A DNA stretch of 41,556 bases from Serpentinimonas barnesii (GTDB lineage Bacteria; Pseudomonadota; Gammaproteobacteria; Burkholderiales; Burkholderiaceae_C), in contig NZ_BAWN01000001.1 of NCBI RefSeq assembly GCF_000696225.1, positions 1-41,556 on the forward strand. Reading direction: 5' to 3'. Made by a program: the position numbers and the translations under genes. This document shows positions 19,800-28,158 of the stretch, in pieces. The notes under the pieces were generated by a model, which did no database searches, was not told where the DNA came from, and was given only the letters and a program-made list of their open reading frames with translations. Position 1 is the stretch's first letter, and every line of letters starts with the position of its first letter.

Positions 19800-20786
19800 A
19801 TGCTGAACAATCTGCTTAAACCCAAGAACATCCAAGTCGAGCAAATCGCCCCCAACCGGGCTGAGGTCACGCTCGAGCCCTTTGAGCGGGGCTACGGCCA
19901 TACGCTGGGTAACGCCTTGCGCCGCGTGTTGCTGTCTTCGATGGTGGGGCACGCCCTGACCGAAGTCACGATTTCGGGGGTCTTGCACGAGTTTTCTTCG
20001 ATCGAGGGCGTGCAGGAAGACTCGGTCAATCTGCTGCTCAACCTCAAAGGGGTGGTGTTCAAGCTGCACGGTCGCGACGAGGTGACGCTGAGCTTGCGCA
20101 AAGAGGTCGAGGGTCTGGTCACAGCGGCCGACATCCAGACCCCGCACGACGTAGAGATTCTGAATCCGCAGCACTGCATTGCCACGCTGAGCGCGGGTGC
20201 CAAGCTCGATATGCAGATCAAGGTTGAAAAAGGGCGCGGCTACGTGCCCGGCAACCTGCGCCGTGGCGACGACAGCACGCGTTCCATCGGACGCATTTTG
20301 CTCGATGCCTCGTTCTCGCCGGTCACGCGTGTCAGTTATGCGGTCGAGAACGCCCGCGTTGAGCAGCGCACCGATCTGGACAAGCTGGTGCTCGACATCG
20401 AAACCAACGGTGCCGTGGCACCCGAGGAAGCGGTGCGCGCCGCGGCCAAGATTTTGGTCGAGCAGTTGCAGGTGTTTTCGCAGCTCGAAGGCGCCGAGGC
20501 GTTTGACTTTGGCACCACGCCCAGCCGCAGTGCGCAGCAGTTCGATCCCATCTTGTTGCGTCCGGTCGACGAGCTTGAACTCACGGTGCGTTCGGCCAAT
20601 TGCCTCAAGGCTGAGAACATTTACTACATCGGTGACCTGATTCAGCGCACCGAGAACGAGCTGCTCAAAACCCCCAACCTGGGTCGCAAGTCGCTCAACG
20701 AAATCAAGGAAGTGCTGGCTTCGCGCGGCTTGACGCTGGGCATGAAGCTGGAAAGCTGGCCGCCCGCCGGGCTGGACAAGCACTGA
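19800..20786 (+). CDS. rpoA: RNA polymerase subunit alpha
   Basis: A 328-residue protein of standard length. The N-terminal domain has [20 protein letters not shown] and drives alpha dimerisation. The C-terminal domain, with [20 protein letters not shown], contacts UP elements and activators. The start at ATG 19800 follows AAGGAAGTCCGA. It lies 114 nt after rpsD and 96 nt before rplQ, the conserved alpha-operon order. Confidence 0.97.
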   Translation: MLNNLLKPKNIQVEQIAPNRAEVTLEPFERGYGHTLGNALRRVLLSSMVGHALTEVTISGVLHEFSSIEGVQEDSVNLLLNLKGVVFKLHGRDEVTLSLRKEVEGLVTAADIQTPHDVEILNPQHCIATLSAGAKLDMQIKVEKGRGYVPGNLRRGDDSTRSIGRILLDASFSPVTRVSYAVENARVEQRTDLDKLVLDIETNGAVAPEEAVRAAAKILVEQLQVFSQLEGAEAFDFGTTPSRSAQQFDPILLRPVDELELTVRSANCLKAENIYYIGDLIQRTENELLKTPNLGRKSLNEIKEVLASRGLTLGMKLESWPPAGLDKH

Positions 20787-20882
20787 GCCGCTGGCCCGCG
20801 GTTCATCCCCTCAACCCCCTCATCGCCCATGACCCCTCGCAGTACCTGATCCGGCTGCGGGCATATCAGAAAGGAAATCACC

Positions 20883-21290
20883 ATGCGTCACGGACACGGC
20901 CTTCGCAAACTCAACCGCACCACCAGCCACCGGCTGGCGATGCTGCGCAACATGATGAACTCGCTGCTCACGCACGAGGCCATTCAAACCACGCTGCCCA
21001 AGGCCAAGGAATTGCGCCGCGTGGTCGAACCCATGATCACCTTGGCCAAAGTGGCTACTGTGGCCAACCGCCGCTTGGCCTTTGACCGCCTGCGCGACCG
21101 CGACGTGGTGGTTAAACTGTTTGACGTGCTTGGCCCGCGCTTTAACGTCCGCCCGGGTGGCTACACGCGCATCCTGAAAACCGGTTTCCGCGTGGGTGAC
21201 AACGCCCCCATGGCACTGATCGAGTTGGTTGACCGCGGCGACGCGGTGCAAGCCCAAGAAGATTCGGCCGCTGCTGACAAAACCCAGTAA
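20883..21290 (+). CDS. rplQ: 50S ribosomal protein L17
   Basis: A 135-residue protein. [20 protein letters not shown] and [20 protein letters not shown] are L17 signatures, and [20 protein letters not shown] closes the conserved core. AAAGGAAATCACC precedes ATG 20883. The last codons contain a promoter that reads into the downstream tRNA gene. Confidence 0.97.
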   Translation: MRHGHGLRKLNRTTSHRLAMLRNMMNSLLTHEAIQTTLPKAKELRRVVEPMITLAKVATVANRRLAFDRLRDRDVVVKLFDVLGPRFNVRPGGYTRILKTGFRVGDNAPMALIELVDRGDAVQAQEDSAAADKTQ

Positions 21291-21302
21291 GCGTGCTACA
21301 AT
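21274..21302 (+). promoter_or_regulatory. promoter of the initiator tRNA gene, inside the end of rplQ
   Basis: A -35 element CTGACA (21274-21279) and a -10 element TACAAT (21297-21302) are exactly 17 nt apart. Each matches consensus at five of six positions. The start would be near 21309, five bases before the mature tRNA. The -35 element lies within the last rplQ codons. Confidence 0.7.
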
Positions 21303-21313
21303 AGCGGTCTTGA

Positions 21314-21390
<77 letters not shown>

Positions 21391-21393
21391 ATT

Positions 21394-21429
21394 AAAAAGC
21401 TTGGTGCTGTAGCGGCACCAGGCTTTTTT
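21394..21429. terminator. bidirectional intrinsic terminator
   Basis: A stem of about 14 bp pairs AAAAAGCTTGGTGC (21394-21407) with GCACCAGGCTTTTT (21415-21428), with one G-T pair and a 7-nt loop. Six T residues end it on the forward strand. On the reverse strand it ends with TTTTTAATT. It should therefore end both the tRNA transcript and the convergent aminotransferase transcript. Confidence 0.85.
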
Positions 21430-21470
21430 CATGCTGTCAAGCACGGGCCATGGGGTGGGATTGGGCGTGC

Positions 21471-22616
21471 TTAGGCTGGGCGTGGCTGCAGGCCCAAGGC
21501 ATCCAAAGCCGCTTCCAGGTGCGCCACGCTGCGCTGCGGGTGCAGCAGCTTGTCGAGCCCAAACAGACCGATGCGAAAGGTGCTCCAGTCGGCCGGCTCG
21601 TCGCACATCAGCGGCACCCCGGCGGCGGTTTGCAGCCCGAGCGCGAGGAATTTTTTGCTGTTTTGCAGCTCCGGGTCGCGGGTGTGGCTCACCACCACCC
21701 CAGGGGCTTGGAAGCCCTCGGCGGCCACGCTGCGCAGGCCGCGGCGCTCGAACGATGCGCGCACCAGCCGGCCGAGCTCGAACTGCTGCTGGCGCACCCA
21801 ATCAAAACCGTGGCTGCGCGTTTCGAACATGGCGTCGCGCAAGCGCACCAAGGCGTCGGTCGGCATGGTGCTGTGGTAGGTGTGGCCGCCTTTTTCGTAG
21901 GCCTCCATCACGTGCAGCCATTTTTTGAGGTCGCAGGCAAAGCTGGAGCTGCGCGTGGCCTCGATGGCCTGGCGCACGCGCTCGCTCAGCACCACCATGG
22001 CGCAGGCGGGCGAGCTGCTCCAGCCTTTTTGTGGCGCGCTGATGAGCACATCCACTTCGCAAGCCGGCATATCGACCCACACCGCACCGGATGCGATGCA
22101 ATCGAGCACAAACAGGCCGCCCACCTGGTGCACCGCTTGGCCCACGGCTTGCAAGTAGGCGTCGGGCAGCAGCATGCCGGCAGCGGTTTCTACGTGCGGG
22201 GCAAACACCACGGCCGGGCGCTCGCGCGCGATGGCCTCCAGCACCTGGTCCAGCGGGCATGGCACCCAAGGGGCATCGGGGGCGTCGCTTACGCGCCGCG
22301 CCTTGAGCACATGCTCCTGTGCGGGGATGGCGCCCATCTCGAAAATCTGCGACCAGCGGTAGCTGAACCAGCCGTTGCGCAGCACCAGCACCTTCTGGCC
22401 CTGGGCGAACTGACGCGCCACCGCCTCCATGCCAAAGGTGCCGCTGCCGGGCACCAGCGCCGTGGCATGGCCGCGATAGACCGCTTTCAGCACGCCAGAG
22501 ATGTCGCACATCACGTGCCGAAAGCGCTGCGACATGTGGTTGAGGGCGCGGTCGGTGTAGACGACCGAGAATTCGAGCAGTCCGTCGGGGTCCACTTGGG
22601 GCAGGAGGGCTGGCAT
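21471..22616 (-). CDS. class V aminotransferase (alanine/serine-glyoxylate aminotransferase family)
   Basis: A 381-residue PLP-dependent enzyme of fold type I. The PLP Lys is in [14 protein letters not shown]. The upstream [13 protein letters not shown] and [16 protein letters not shown] contain the Glu-Thr and Asp pair expected around the cofactor. [18 protein letters not shown] forms the phosphate-binding region. The family interconverts alanine or serine with glyoxylate; the exact amino donor cannot be told from the sequence. The start at ATG 22616 was chosen over 22676 because conserved sequence begins there. It is downstream of the methyltransferase and DAHP synthase genes but 197 nt from the former, so a separate promoter is possible. 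Confidence 0.85.
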   Translation of the reverse strand: MPALLPQVDPDGLLEFSVVYTDRALNHMSQRFRHVMCDISGVLKAVYRGHATALVPGSGTFGMEAVARQFAQGQKVLVLRNGWFSYRWSQIFEMGAIPAQEHVLKARRVSDAPDAPWVPCPLDQVLEAIARERPAVVFAPHVETAAGMLLPDAYLQAVGQAVHQVGGLFVLDCIASGAVWVDMPACEVDVLISAPQKGWSSSPACAMVVLSERVRQAIEATRSSSFACDLKKWLHVMEAYEKGGHTYHSTMPTDALVRLRDAMFETRSHGFDWVRQQQFELGRLVRASFERRGLRSVAAEGFQAPGVVVSHTRDPELQNSKKFLALGLQTAAGVPLMCDEPADWSTFRIGLFGLDKLLHPQRSVAHLEAALDALGLQPRPA

Positions 22617-22813
22617 GGTGGGGGCTGGTGTGGGTTGTGAAGCTAGGTGGCGCATGGGGTGGCGCATGGCGCGCAAGCCGCGGCTGCGCGCACCACCGGC
22701 GCCAGCTTAGCACGGCTGGTGCAGCCGCACCGGCGCCCCGCCCGCGCCGCAGCACACAAGTTGCCAAGCGGCGGGGTGCCCAAGCGTCCTCGCGGCTGGT
22801 GGTGCTGGCGCCT

Positions 22814-23758
22814 TCAGGTCGCGTCGGGCGGCGGCGCAAAGCGCTGCTGCAACTCGGGCAGGCCCAGGGTGTGCAGCAGCTCCAGCAGGCGCTGGCGTGC
22901 GCGCGGCTGCGGCGCGCCGACCTTGCGCGCCACAATCAGCTCGTTTTTCATCGAGTGCTCCCAGCCCACCAGCTCGGTCACGGTGACGGCGTAGCCGTGC
23001 GCCTCCAGTTGCAGGCAGCGCAGCACATTGGTGATGTGGCTGCCAAACTCGCGCGTGTGCAGCGGGCGCTGCCACAGCGCCGAGAGCGGCGCTGGCGCCG
23101 GGCGGCCTCCCGCTGGCTCCGGCGCGGGTTCGTCAGCGGTCTCGTGCGCGGTCTCGTGTGCAGGCGCTCCCGACGGCTGCGCCCCTTGCAGGGATTTGTG
23201 GCGGCGCAAGGCCGCCGCCACCTCGGCCTGGCAGCAGGGCACCAGCAGCACGTGCTGCGCCTGGCGCGCCAGCGCAAAGGCGATGGCGTCGTCGGTGGCG
23301 GTGTCGCAGGCGTGCAGCGCCGTCACCAGATCGGGCCGCAGCGCCAGCGCGGGGTGATCCAGCGCCTGCTGCACCGTGGCGGCCACGAATTCCATGCGCG
23401 CAAAACCCAGCCGCTGCGCCAGCGCTTGGGCGCGCTGCACCAGTTCGGCGCGGGCCTCAATGCCGATCACCCGGCCCGCGCTGCGCCCCTGCAAAAACCG
23501 GTCGTAGAGCATAAAACCCAGGTAGGACTTGCCCGCCCCGTGGTCCACCAGCGTCACGTCACCGCGCTGCTGCAGCGCCTGCTGCAACAGCGGCTCGATG
23601 AATTGCAGCAGGTGCTTGACCTGCTTGAGCTTGCGCCGGCTGTCCTGGTTGATGCGGCCCTCGCGCGTCAGGATGTGCAGCTCTTGCAGCAGCGCCAGCG
23701 ACTGGCCGGGGTGCAGATCGAGGTCGGCCAAGGCGGGGGGCGAGGGTTTGGTGGGCAT
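22814..23758 (-). CDS. SAM-dependent methyltransferase (Methyltransf_32 / METTL25-like)
   Basis: A 314-residue protein. The SAM-binding motif I is LVDHGAGKSYLGFMLYDRF. VIGIEARAELVQRA, TALHACDTATDDAIAFAL and LVPCCQAEV follow in the order seen in the Methyltransf_32 family. The substrate of bacterial members is not established. A low-complexity insert of about 40 residues, rich in Glu, Ala and Pro, separates the PCCQAEV block from the C-terminal GSHITNVLRCLQLEAHGY block. It is partly encoded by a 12-bp tandem repeat at 23136-23159. The start at ATG 23758 excludes an unconserved upstream stretch. It follows the DAHP synthase gene on the same strand. Confidence 0.75.
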   Translation of the reverse strand: MPTKPSPPALADLDLHPGQSLALLQELHILTREGRINQDSRRKLKQVKHLLQFIEPLLQQALQQRGDVTLVDHGAGKSYLGFMLYDRFLQGRSAGRVIGIEARAELVQRAQALAQRLGFARMEFVAATVQQALDHPALALRPDLVTALHACDTATDDAIAFALARQAQHVLLVPCCQAEVAAALRRHKSLQGAQPSGAPAHETAHETADEPAPEPAGGRPAPAPLSALWQRPLHTREFGSHITNVLRCLQLEAHGYAVTVTELVGWEHSMKNELIVARKVGAPQPRARQRLLELLHTLGLPELQQRFAPPPDAT

Positions 23759-23793
23759 GGTATGGCGGCGATCAGGCGTGGGGCTGGGTGTGT

Positions 23794-23810
23794 GCTTGAA
23801 CGCTTCAAGC
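23794..23810. repeat. perfect inverted repeat over the DAHP synthase stop codon
   Basis: GCTTGAA CGC TTCAAGC is a 7-bp perfect inverted repeat with a 3-nt centre. It includes the stop codon of the DAHP synthase gene. No T-tract follows on either strand, so it is not a standard terminator. It may protect the 3' end of the message. Confidence 0.4.
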
Positions 23811-24935
23811 GGGCTGGCCCAGCGCGCGCCGCGCCGCCACTGCATCCGCCAGACCCTGCAGCACCTGCTGCGTATCGTCCCAGTTGATGCAGGCATCGGT
23901 GATGCTCTGGCCGTATTCGAGCGCCTGCACCGAGTCTTTGCCGGGCGTAAATTTTTGCGCGCCGGCTTTGAGGTGGCTCTCGACCATGACGCCCATGATG
24001 TGGCGCGAGCCGGCGGCGATCTGGCCCCCGATGTCGGCCGCCACCTCGATCTGGCGCTGGTGCTGCTTGCTGCTGTTGGCGTGGCTGCAGTCCACCATCA
24101 GGCGCGCATGGATTTGCGCCGCTTGCAGCTCGGCGCAGGCGGAGGTCACGCTGGCGGCGTCGTAGTTGGGGTGTTTGCCGCCGCGCAGAATCAGGTGGCA
24201 GTCCGGGTTGCCCTTGGTCTGCACGATCGCCACCTGGCCGTTTTTGTGCACCGACAAAAAGTGGTGCCCGCGCGCCGCCGCCAAAATCGCGTCGCTGGCG
24301 ATGCGGATGTTGCCGTCGGTGCCATTTTTGAAGCCGATCGGCGCACTCAGGCCCGAGGCCAGCTCGCGGTGCACCTGGCTTTCGGTGGTGCGGGCACCGA
24401 TGGCACCCCAACTGATCAGGTCGCCGATGTACTGCGGGCTGATCACGTCCAGGAACTCGCTGCCCGCCGGCAAACCGAGCCGGTTGATCTCTATCAGCAA
24501 CTGGCGCGCAATGCGCAGCCCCTCGTCGATGCGAAAGCTGCCGTCGAGGTAGGGGTCGTTGATCAGGCCCTTCCAGCCCACGGTGGTGCGCGGTTTTTCG
24601 AAATAGACCCGCATCACGATTTCCAGCGTGTCGCGGTGCTGCTCGCGCAGCGGCTGCAGGCGGCGCGCGTAGTCCAGTGCGGCGGCTGGGTCGTGGATCG
24701 AGCACGGCCCGATCACCACCAGCAGCCGGTCGTCCTGCCCTTGCAAGATGCGGTGGATGTTGCGCCGGGTCTGGCCAATGAGTTGCTCCACCGCCGTGCC
24801 CCGGATCGGGAAAAAGCGGATCAGGTGTTCGGGAGGCGGCAGCACGGTGATGTCCTCGATGCGTTGGTCGTCGGTCTGACTGGTGCGGTCGATCGGGTGC
24901 GTGTGCCAGTAGTCGGCGGGGGCGGCGGTGCTCAT
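23805..24935 (-). CDS. aroG: 3-deoxy-7-phosphoheptulonate synthase (DAHP synthase, class I AroG/F/H type)
   Basis: A 376-residue protein. LLVVIGPCSIHDP at about residues 71-83, MRVYFEKPRTTVGWKGLIND, RTTESQVHRELASGLSAP, FKNGTDGNI and VMVESHLKAG follow the E. coli AroG order almost without gaps. It condenses phosphoenolpyruvate with erythrose-4-phosphate, the first step of the shikimate pathway, in the cytoplasm. GGAG precedes ATG 24935 by about 8 nt. Upstream lies an attenuator whose leader peptide is rich in Phe, Tyr and Trp. Which end product inhibits the enzyme cannot be told from the sequence, so the aroG symbol denotes the family. Confidence 0.93.
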   Translation of the reverse strand: MSTAAPADYWHTHPIDRTSQTDDQRIEDITVLPPPEHLIRFFPIRGTAVEQLIGQTRRNIHRILQGQDDRLLVVIGPCSIHDPAAALDYARRLQPLREQHRDTLEIVMRVYFEKPRTTVGWKGLINDPYLDGSFRIDEGLRIARQLLIEINRLGLPAGSEFLDVISPQYIGDLISWGAIGARTTESQVHRELASGLSAPIGFKNGTDGNIRIASDAILAAARGHHFLSVHKNGQVAIVQTKGNPDCHLILRGGKHPNYDAASVTSACAELQAAQIHARLMVDCSHANSSKQHQRQIEVAADIGGQIAAGSRHIMGVMVESHLKAGAQKFTPGKDSVQALEYGQSITDACINWDDTQQVLQGLADAVAARRALGQPA

Positions 24936-24993
24936 GGTCTAACTCCAAAAAGTTGGGCTGGGCAAAAAAGGGGCGCATGCTTGCGGCAGGGGC

Positions 24994-25024
24994 AAAAAAA
25001 AACCGCCGGAGGGTTCCGACGGTT
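24994..25024 (-). terminator. attenuator terminator upstream of the DAHP synthase gene
   Basis: On the reverse strand AACCGTCGGA, loop ACCC and TCCGGCGGTT form a 10-bp stem with one T-G pair, followed by a run of nine T residues. It lies 22 nt after the stop of the aromatic leader peptide and 58 nt before the aroG start. The left arm CCGTCGG (25022-25016) can pair instead with CCGACGG (25080-25074) inside the leader coding region. That pairing is incompatible with the terminator. Confidence 0.85.
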
Positions 25025-25046
25025 CTTTGGGCGCCTGCGGCCTGTT

Positions 25047-25130
25047 TTAGGGGGCCACACTCATCGCTCTCTGCCGTCGGGTGACGCGTGAGAACCAAAA
25101 GCGGGCAAAATAAAAGCAGGCTGCTTGCAT
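25047..25130 (-). CDS. aromatic leader peptide (attenuator) of the DAHP synthase gene
   Basis: A 27-codon frame, ATG 25130 to TAA 25047, encodes a peptide beginning MQAACFYFARFWF. Residues 6-13 hold four Phe, one Tyr and one Trp. This resembles leader peptides of aromatic biosynthesis operons such as E. coli pheL. Pairing options in the RNA fit a classic attenuator. A pause hairpin can pair GUUCUC with GAGAGC and, inside it, CGUC with GACG. The antiterminator is CCGACGG with CCGUCGG, and the terminator lies at 25024-24994. A ribosome stalled on the aromatic codons would leave the antiterminator arm free. No Shine-Dalgarno sequence is seen before the ATG. Confidence 0.85.
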   Translation of the reverse strand: MQAACFYFARFWFSRVTRRQRAMSVAP

Positions 25131-25137
25131 GGCTGAC

Positions 25138-25146
25138 AATGTAGCA
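25138..25146 (-). promoter_or_regulatory. candidate extended -10 promoter of the aro leader
   Basis: The reverse strand reads TGCTACATT, an extended -10 pattern (TG-n-TACATT), ending 7 nt before the A of the leader ATG at 25130. No acceptable -35 element lies 16-18 nt upstream. If used, the messenger would begin at or within a base of the ATG and be leaderless, which would explain the missing ribosome-binding site. Confidence 0.35.
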
Positions 25147-25253
25147 CATTTGCAGCCAAGCTGGGCGCCGCAGCGCAAAACCAGCCGCGGCCCCGCTGCC
25201 CGCACCCTGCGCCCCACAGGCTGGCCCACAAAGCGGGTAGAGTGTCAACCCTA

Positions 25254-27233
25254 ATGAGACCCAGCCCCCCAGATACGGCCGCCGCGCCCCTTAGCTCCTC
25301 CGGCTCCGGCTCCAACCCTCACGCCCCCGAAGGGGCGAACCCCGCGGCGGCAACGGCCCATGCGGCCGCTCGGCCAGCCCCCAGCCCCGAACGCCAGGCC
25401 GACTGGTCGGCGCTGCGCCGCCTGCTGCCCTACCTGTGGCAGTACCGCTGGCGCGTGGCGGCGGCGCTGGCCTTTATGGTGGCGGCCAAGCTGGCCACGG
25501 TCTCGGTGCCGCTGCTGCTCAAAGAGCTGGTGGACACCCTGGCCCCGCCCGGCGGCCCCAACCGCATCGGCCTGCCCGAAGCCGGGGTCGCGCTGGTGGT
25601 GCTGCCGCTGGGGCTGCTGCTGGCCTACGGCGCGCTGCGGTTTTGCAACTCGCTCTTTACCGAGCTGCGCGAGCTCGTGTTTGCCAAGGCCACCGAGGGC
25701 GCCACACGCGCCATCGCCTTGCAGGTGTTTGGCCATCTGCACGATTTGAGCCTGCGCTTTCACTTGCAGCGCCAAACCGGGGGCCTCACGCGCGACATCG
25801 AGCGCGGCGTGCGCGGCGTGCAGTCGCTCATTTCCTACCTGCTCTACAGCATCGTGCCCACCATCTTGGAAGTCACGCTGGTGCTGCTGCTGCTGGGTTT
25901 GAAGTTCGACCTCTGGTTCGTCTGGATCACGCTGGCTGCCTTGGTGCTGTACGTGTTTTTTACGGTGCGCGTGACCCAGTGGCGCATGGAGCTGCGCCGC
26001 CACATGAACGAGGCCGAATCGCTCAGCCAGAGCCGCGCCATCGACTCGCTGCTTAATTACGAGACCGTCAAATACTTTGGCAACGAAGCCTTCGAGGCGC
26101 AGCGCTACGACCAGGCGCTGGAAGGGCTGCGCCACGCGCGCCTGCGCACCCAATCCACCCTCTCGCTGCTCAACGCCGGGCAGCAGCTCATCATCGCGGT
26201 GGCGCTGGTGGCCATGCTGTGGCGCGCCACCGAAGGCGTGCTGGCTGGGCGCATGACGCTGGGCGACCTGGTGATGATCAACGCCTTCATGATCCAGCTC
26301 TACATCCCGCTCAATTTCTTGGGCGTGCTGTACCGCGAAATCCGTCAGGGCCTGATCGATTTGGAGCGCATGTTCGAACTGCTCGACAGCCAGCGCGAGA
26401 TCGCCGACCGGCCCGACGCGGTCGAGCTGCGCTTGGCGCACGCCCCCGAAATCCGCTTCGAAAACGTGCACTTTGGCTACGAGAGCGAGCGCGAGATTTT
26501 GCGCGGCCTGAGCTTTACCATCCCGGCCGGGCAGACGGTGGCGGTGGTCGGCCCATCGGGGGCGGGCAAATCGACGCTGGCGCGGCTGCTGTACCGCTTT
26601 TACGATGTGGGGCAGCCGGGCCAAGCGGCAGAGTCTGGCGGGCGCATCACCCTCGACGGGCAAGACCTGCGCCACTACACCCAAGCCAGCCTGCGCCGCG
26701 CCATCGGCATTGTGCCGCAAGACACGGTGCTGTTCAACGACAGCATCGAATACAACATCCGCTACGGCCGCCCCGAGGCCGGACCCGAGGCGGCGCGGCA
26801 GGCCGCGCAAGCCGCGCACATCCACGACTTCATCACCGGGTTGCCGCAGGGCTACCAGACGCGGGTCGGCGAACGCGGCCTCAAGCTCTCGGGTGGCGAG
26901 AAGCAGCGCGTGGCCATCGCCCGCACCCTGCTCAAAGACCCGCCGATCCTGATCTTCGACGAAGCCACCTCGGCGCTGGACTCGGCCAACGAGCGCGCCA
27001 TCCAGGCCGAACTGGGCAGCGTGGCGCGCAACAAGACCACGCTGGTGATTGCGCACCGGCTCTCGACCGTGGTCGATGCGCATCAAATTTTGGTGCTGGA
27101 CCAGGGCCAGATCGTCGAGCGCGGCGGCCACGCCGAGTTGCTGGCGGCAGGCGGCCGCTACGCGCAGATGTGGGCCTTGCAGCACAATGGGGCCAGCGCC
27201 CCCGGAGCCGAGCATGGACACCAAATGGCTTGA
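25254..27233 (+). CDS. Atm1-type ABC exporter (fused permease and ATPase)
   Basis: A 659-residue half-transporter. After a Pro/Ala-rich N-terminus of about 45 residues, six membrane helices span roughly residues 60-330, including the coupling-region sequence LNYETVKYFGNEAFE. The nucleotide-binding domain has Walker A VGPSGAGKST near 432-441. The signature LSGGEKQRVAIARTLLKDPP near 544 is followed by Walker B ILIFDEATSALD. YETVKYF and the signature block are characteristic of the Atm1/ABCB7/HMT1 group, which exports glutathione conjugates, metal complexes or an Fe-S precursor. A GTG at 25242 is an alternative start. The 3' end overlaps the next gene by 20 nt. Confidence 0.9.
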   Translation: MRPSPPDTAAAPLSSSGSGSNPHAPEGANPAAATAHAAARPAPSPERQADWSALRRLLPYLWQYRWRVAAALAFMVAAKLATVSVPLLLKELVDTLAPPGGPNRIGLPEAGVALVVLPLGLLLAYGALRFCNSLFTELRELVFAKATEGATRAIALQVFGHLHDLSLRFHLQRQTGGLTRDIERGVRGVQSLISYLLYSIVPTILEVTLVLLLLGLKFDLWFVWITLAALVLYVFFTVRVTQWRMELRRHMNEAESLSQSRAIDSLLNYETVKYFGNEAFEAQRYDQALEGLRHARLRTQSTLSLLNAGQQLIIAVALVAMLWRATEGVLAGRMTLGDLVMINAFMIQLYIPLNFLGVLYREIRQGLIDLERMFELLDSQREIADRPDAVELRLAHAPEIRFENVHFGYESEREILRGLSFTIPAGQTVAVVGPSGAGKSTLARLLYRFYDVGQPGQAAESGGRITLDGQDLRHYTQASLRRAIGIVPQDTVLFNDSIEYNIRYGRPEAGPEAARQAAQAAHIHDFITGLPQGYQTRVGERGLKLSGGEKQRVAIARTLLKDPPILIFDEATSALDSANERAIQAELGSVARNKTTLVIAHRLSTVVDAHQILVLDQGQIVERGGHAELLAAGGRYAQMWALQHNGASAPGAEHGHQMA

Positions 27234-28158
27234 AGACTTCGTCAGCCTGGCCGAAACGCGCAGCTTCAGCCGCTCGGCGCAGCTGCGCCACGTCACGCAG
27301 CCGGCTTTTTCGCGCCGCATCCAGTCGCTCGAAGCCTGGGCCGGCACCGACTTGGTGGACCGCAGCGCCTACCCCACGCGCCTCACCCCCGCTGGCCAGA
27401 CCCTGTACGAGCAGGCACTCGAATCGTTGCAACAGCTGCACAGCACCCGCGCCCTGCTGCGCGGCCACGGCCCAGCCGAACCCGACACGCTCGACATCGC
27501 GGTGCCGCACACGCTGGCCTTCACCTTCTACCCGCCCTGGCTTACGGGCCTGCGCAGCAGCCTGGGGCCGATCAAAAGCCGCTTGTATGCCTCCAACGTC
27601 CACGACGCCGTGCTGCGCCTGCAAGAAGGGCACTGCGACCTGCTCATGACCTACCACCACCCGGCGCACCCGATTGCGCTCGATGCGGCGCGCTTCGAGT
27701 GGCTGGCGCTGGGGCAAGAAGAATTGGTGCCGTGCGCACGCGCCGATGCCGTCGGCCAGCCGCTGCACCGCCTCGACGCCGCCGCCACACAGCCGGTGCC
27801 CTTTCTGGCCTACGCCAGCGGGGCCTACCTGCGCCGCGTGGTGGACTGGACGCTGCGCCAGGTCGAGCCGGCGGTGCCCTTGCAGCCCATTTTCGAGACC
27901 GATATGTCGGAGAGCTTGAAGGCGATGGCCATCGAAGGCCATGGCGTGGCTTTTTTGCCGAGGCGCTCGGTGGGCCGTGCGCTGCGCGACGGCCGGCTGG
28001 TGCCGGCCCACGGAGCCGACGAAACGCTGTGCGCCACGCTCGATATCCGCCTTTACCGCGAGCGCCCGGGTGCCGGCACAGGGGCGCTCAAAGGCAAGGC
28101 GCTGGCGCGCAAGGTATGGGAGCGGGTGGCGCAGAATGCGACAATCCGGACACCATGA
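27214..28158 (+). CDS. LysR-family regulator, HypT/YjiE-like
   Basis: A 314-residue LysR-type regulator. The N-terminus [20 protein letters not shown] and [14 protein letters not shown] closely follow E. coli YjiE/HypT, a hypochlorite-responsive activator. The C-terminal half contains [20 protein letters not shown] and [11 protein letters not shown], also like that protein. The start at ATG 27214 lies inside the end of the ABC exporter gene (20-nt overlap). The stop overlaps the pyrC start (ATGA). This packing implies one transcript for exporter, regulator and pyrC. The ligand or oxidant sensed is not known. Confidence 0.85.
   Translation: MDTKWLEDFVSLAETRSFSRSAQLRHVTQPAFSRRIQSLEAWAGTDLVDRSAYPTRLTPAGQTLYEQALESLQQLHSTRALLRGHGPAEPDTLDIAVPHTLAFTFYPPWLTGLRSSLGPIKSRLYASNVHDAVLRLQEGHCDLLMTYHHPAHPIALDAARFEWLALGQEELVPCARADAVGQPLHRLDAAATQPVPFLAYASGAYLRRVVDWTLRQVEPAVPLQPIFETDMSESLKAMAIEGHGVAFLPRRSVGRALRDGRLVPAHGADETLCATLDIRLYRERPGAGTGALKGKALARKVWERVAQNATIRTP

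Noticed and set aside
24900-24978. Reverse-strand frame beginning MRPFFAQPNF between the attenuator terminator and aroG, as a second Phe leader
   Set aside because: It lies after the terminator, has no ribosome-binding site, and runs out of frame into the aroG coding region. It could not drive the observed stem switching.
25243-25248. TTGACA on the reverse strand as -35 of the aro leader promoter
   Set aside because: No -10-like hexamer lies 16-18 nt downstream (GGCCAG, GCCAGC and CCAGCC only).
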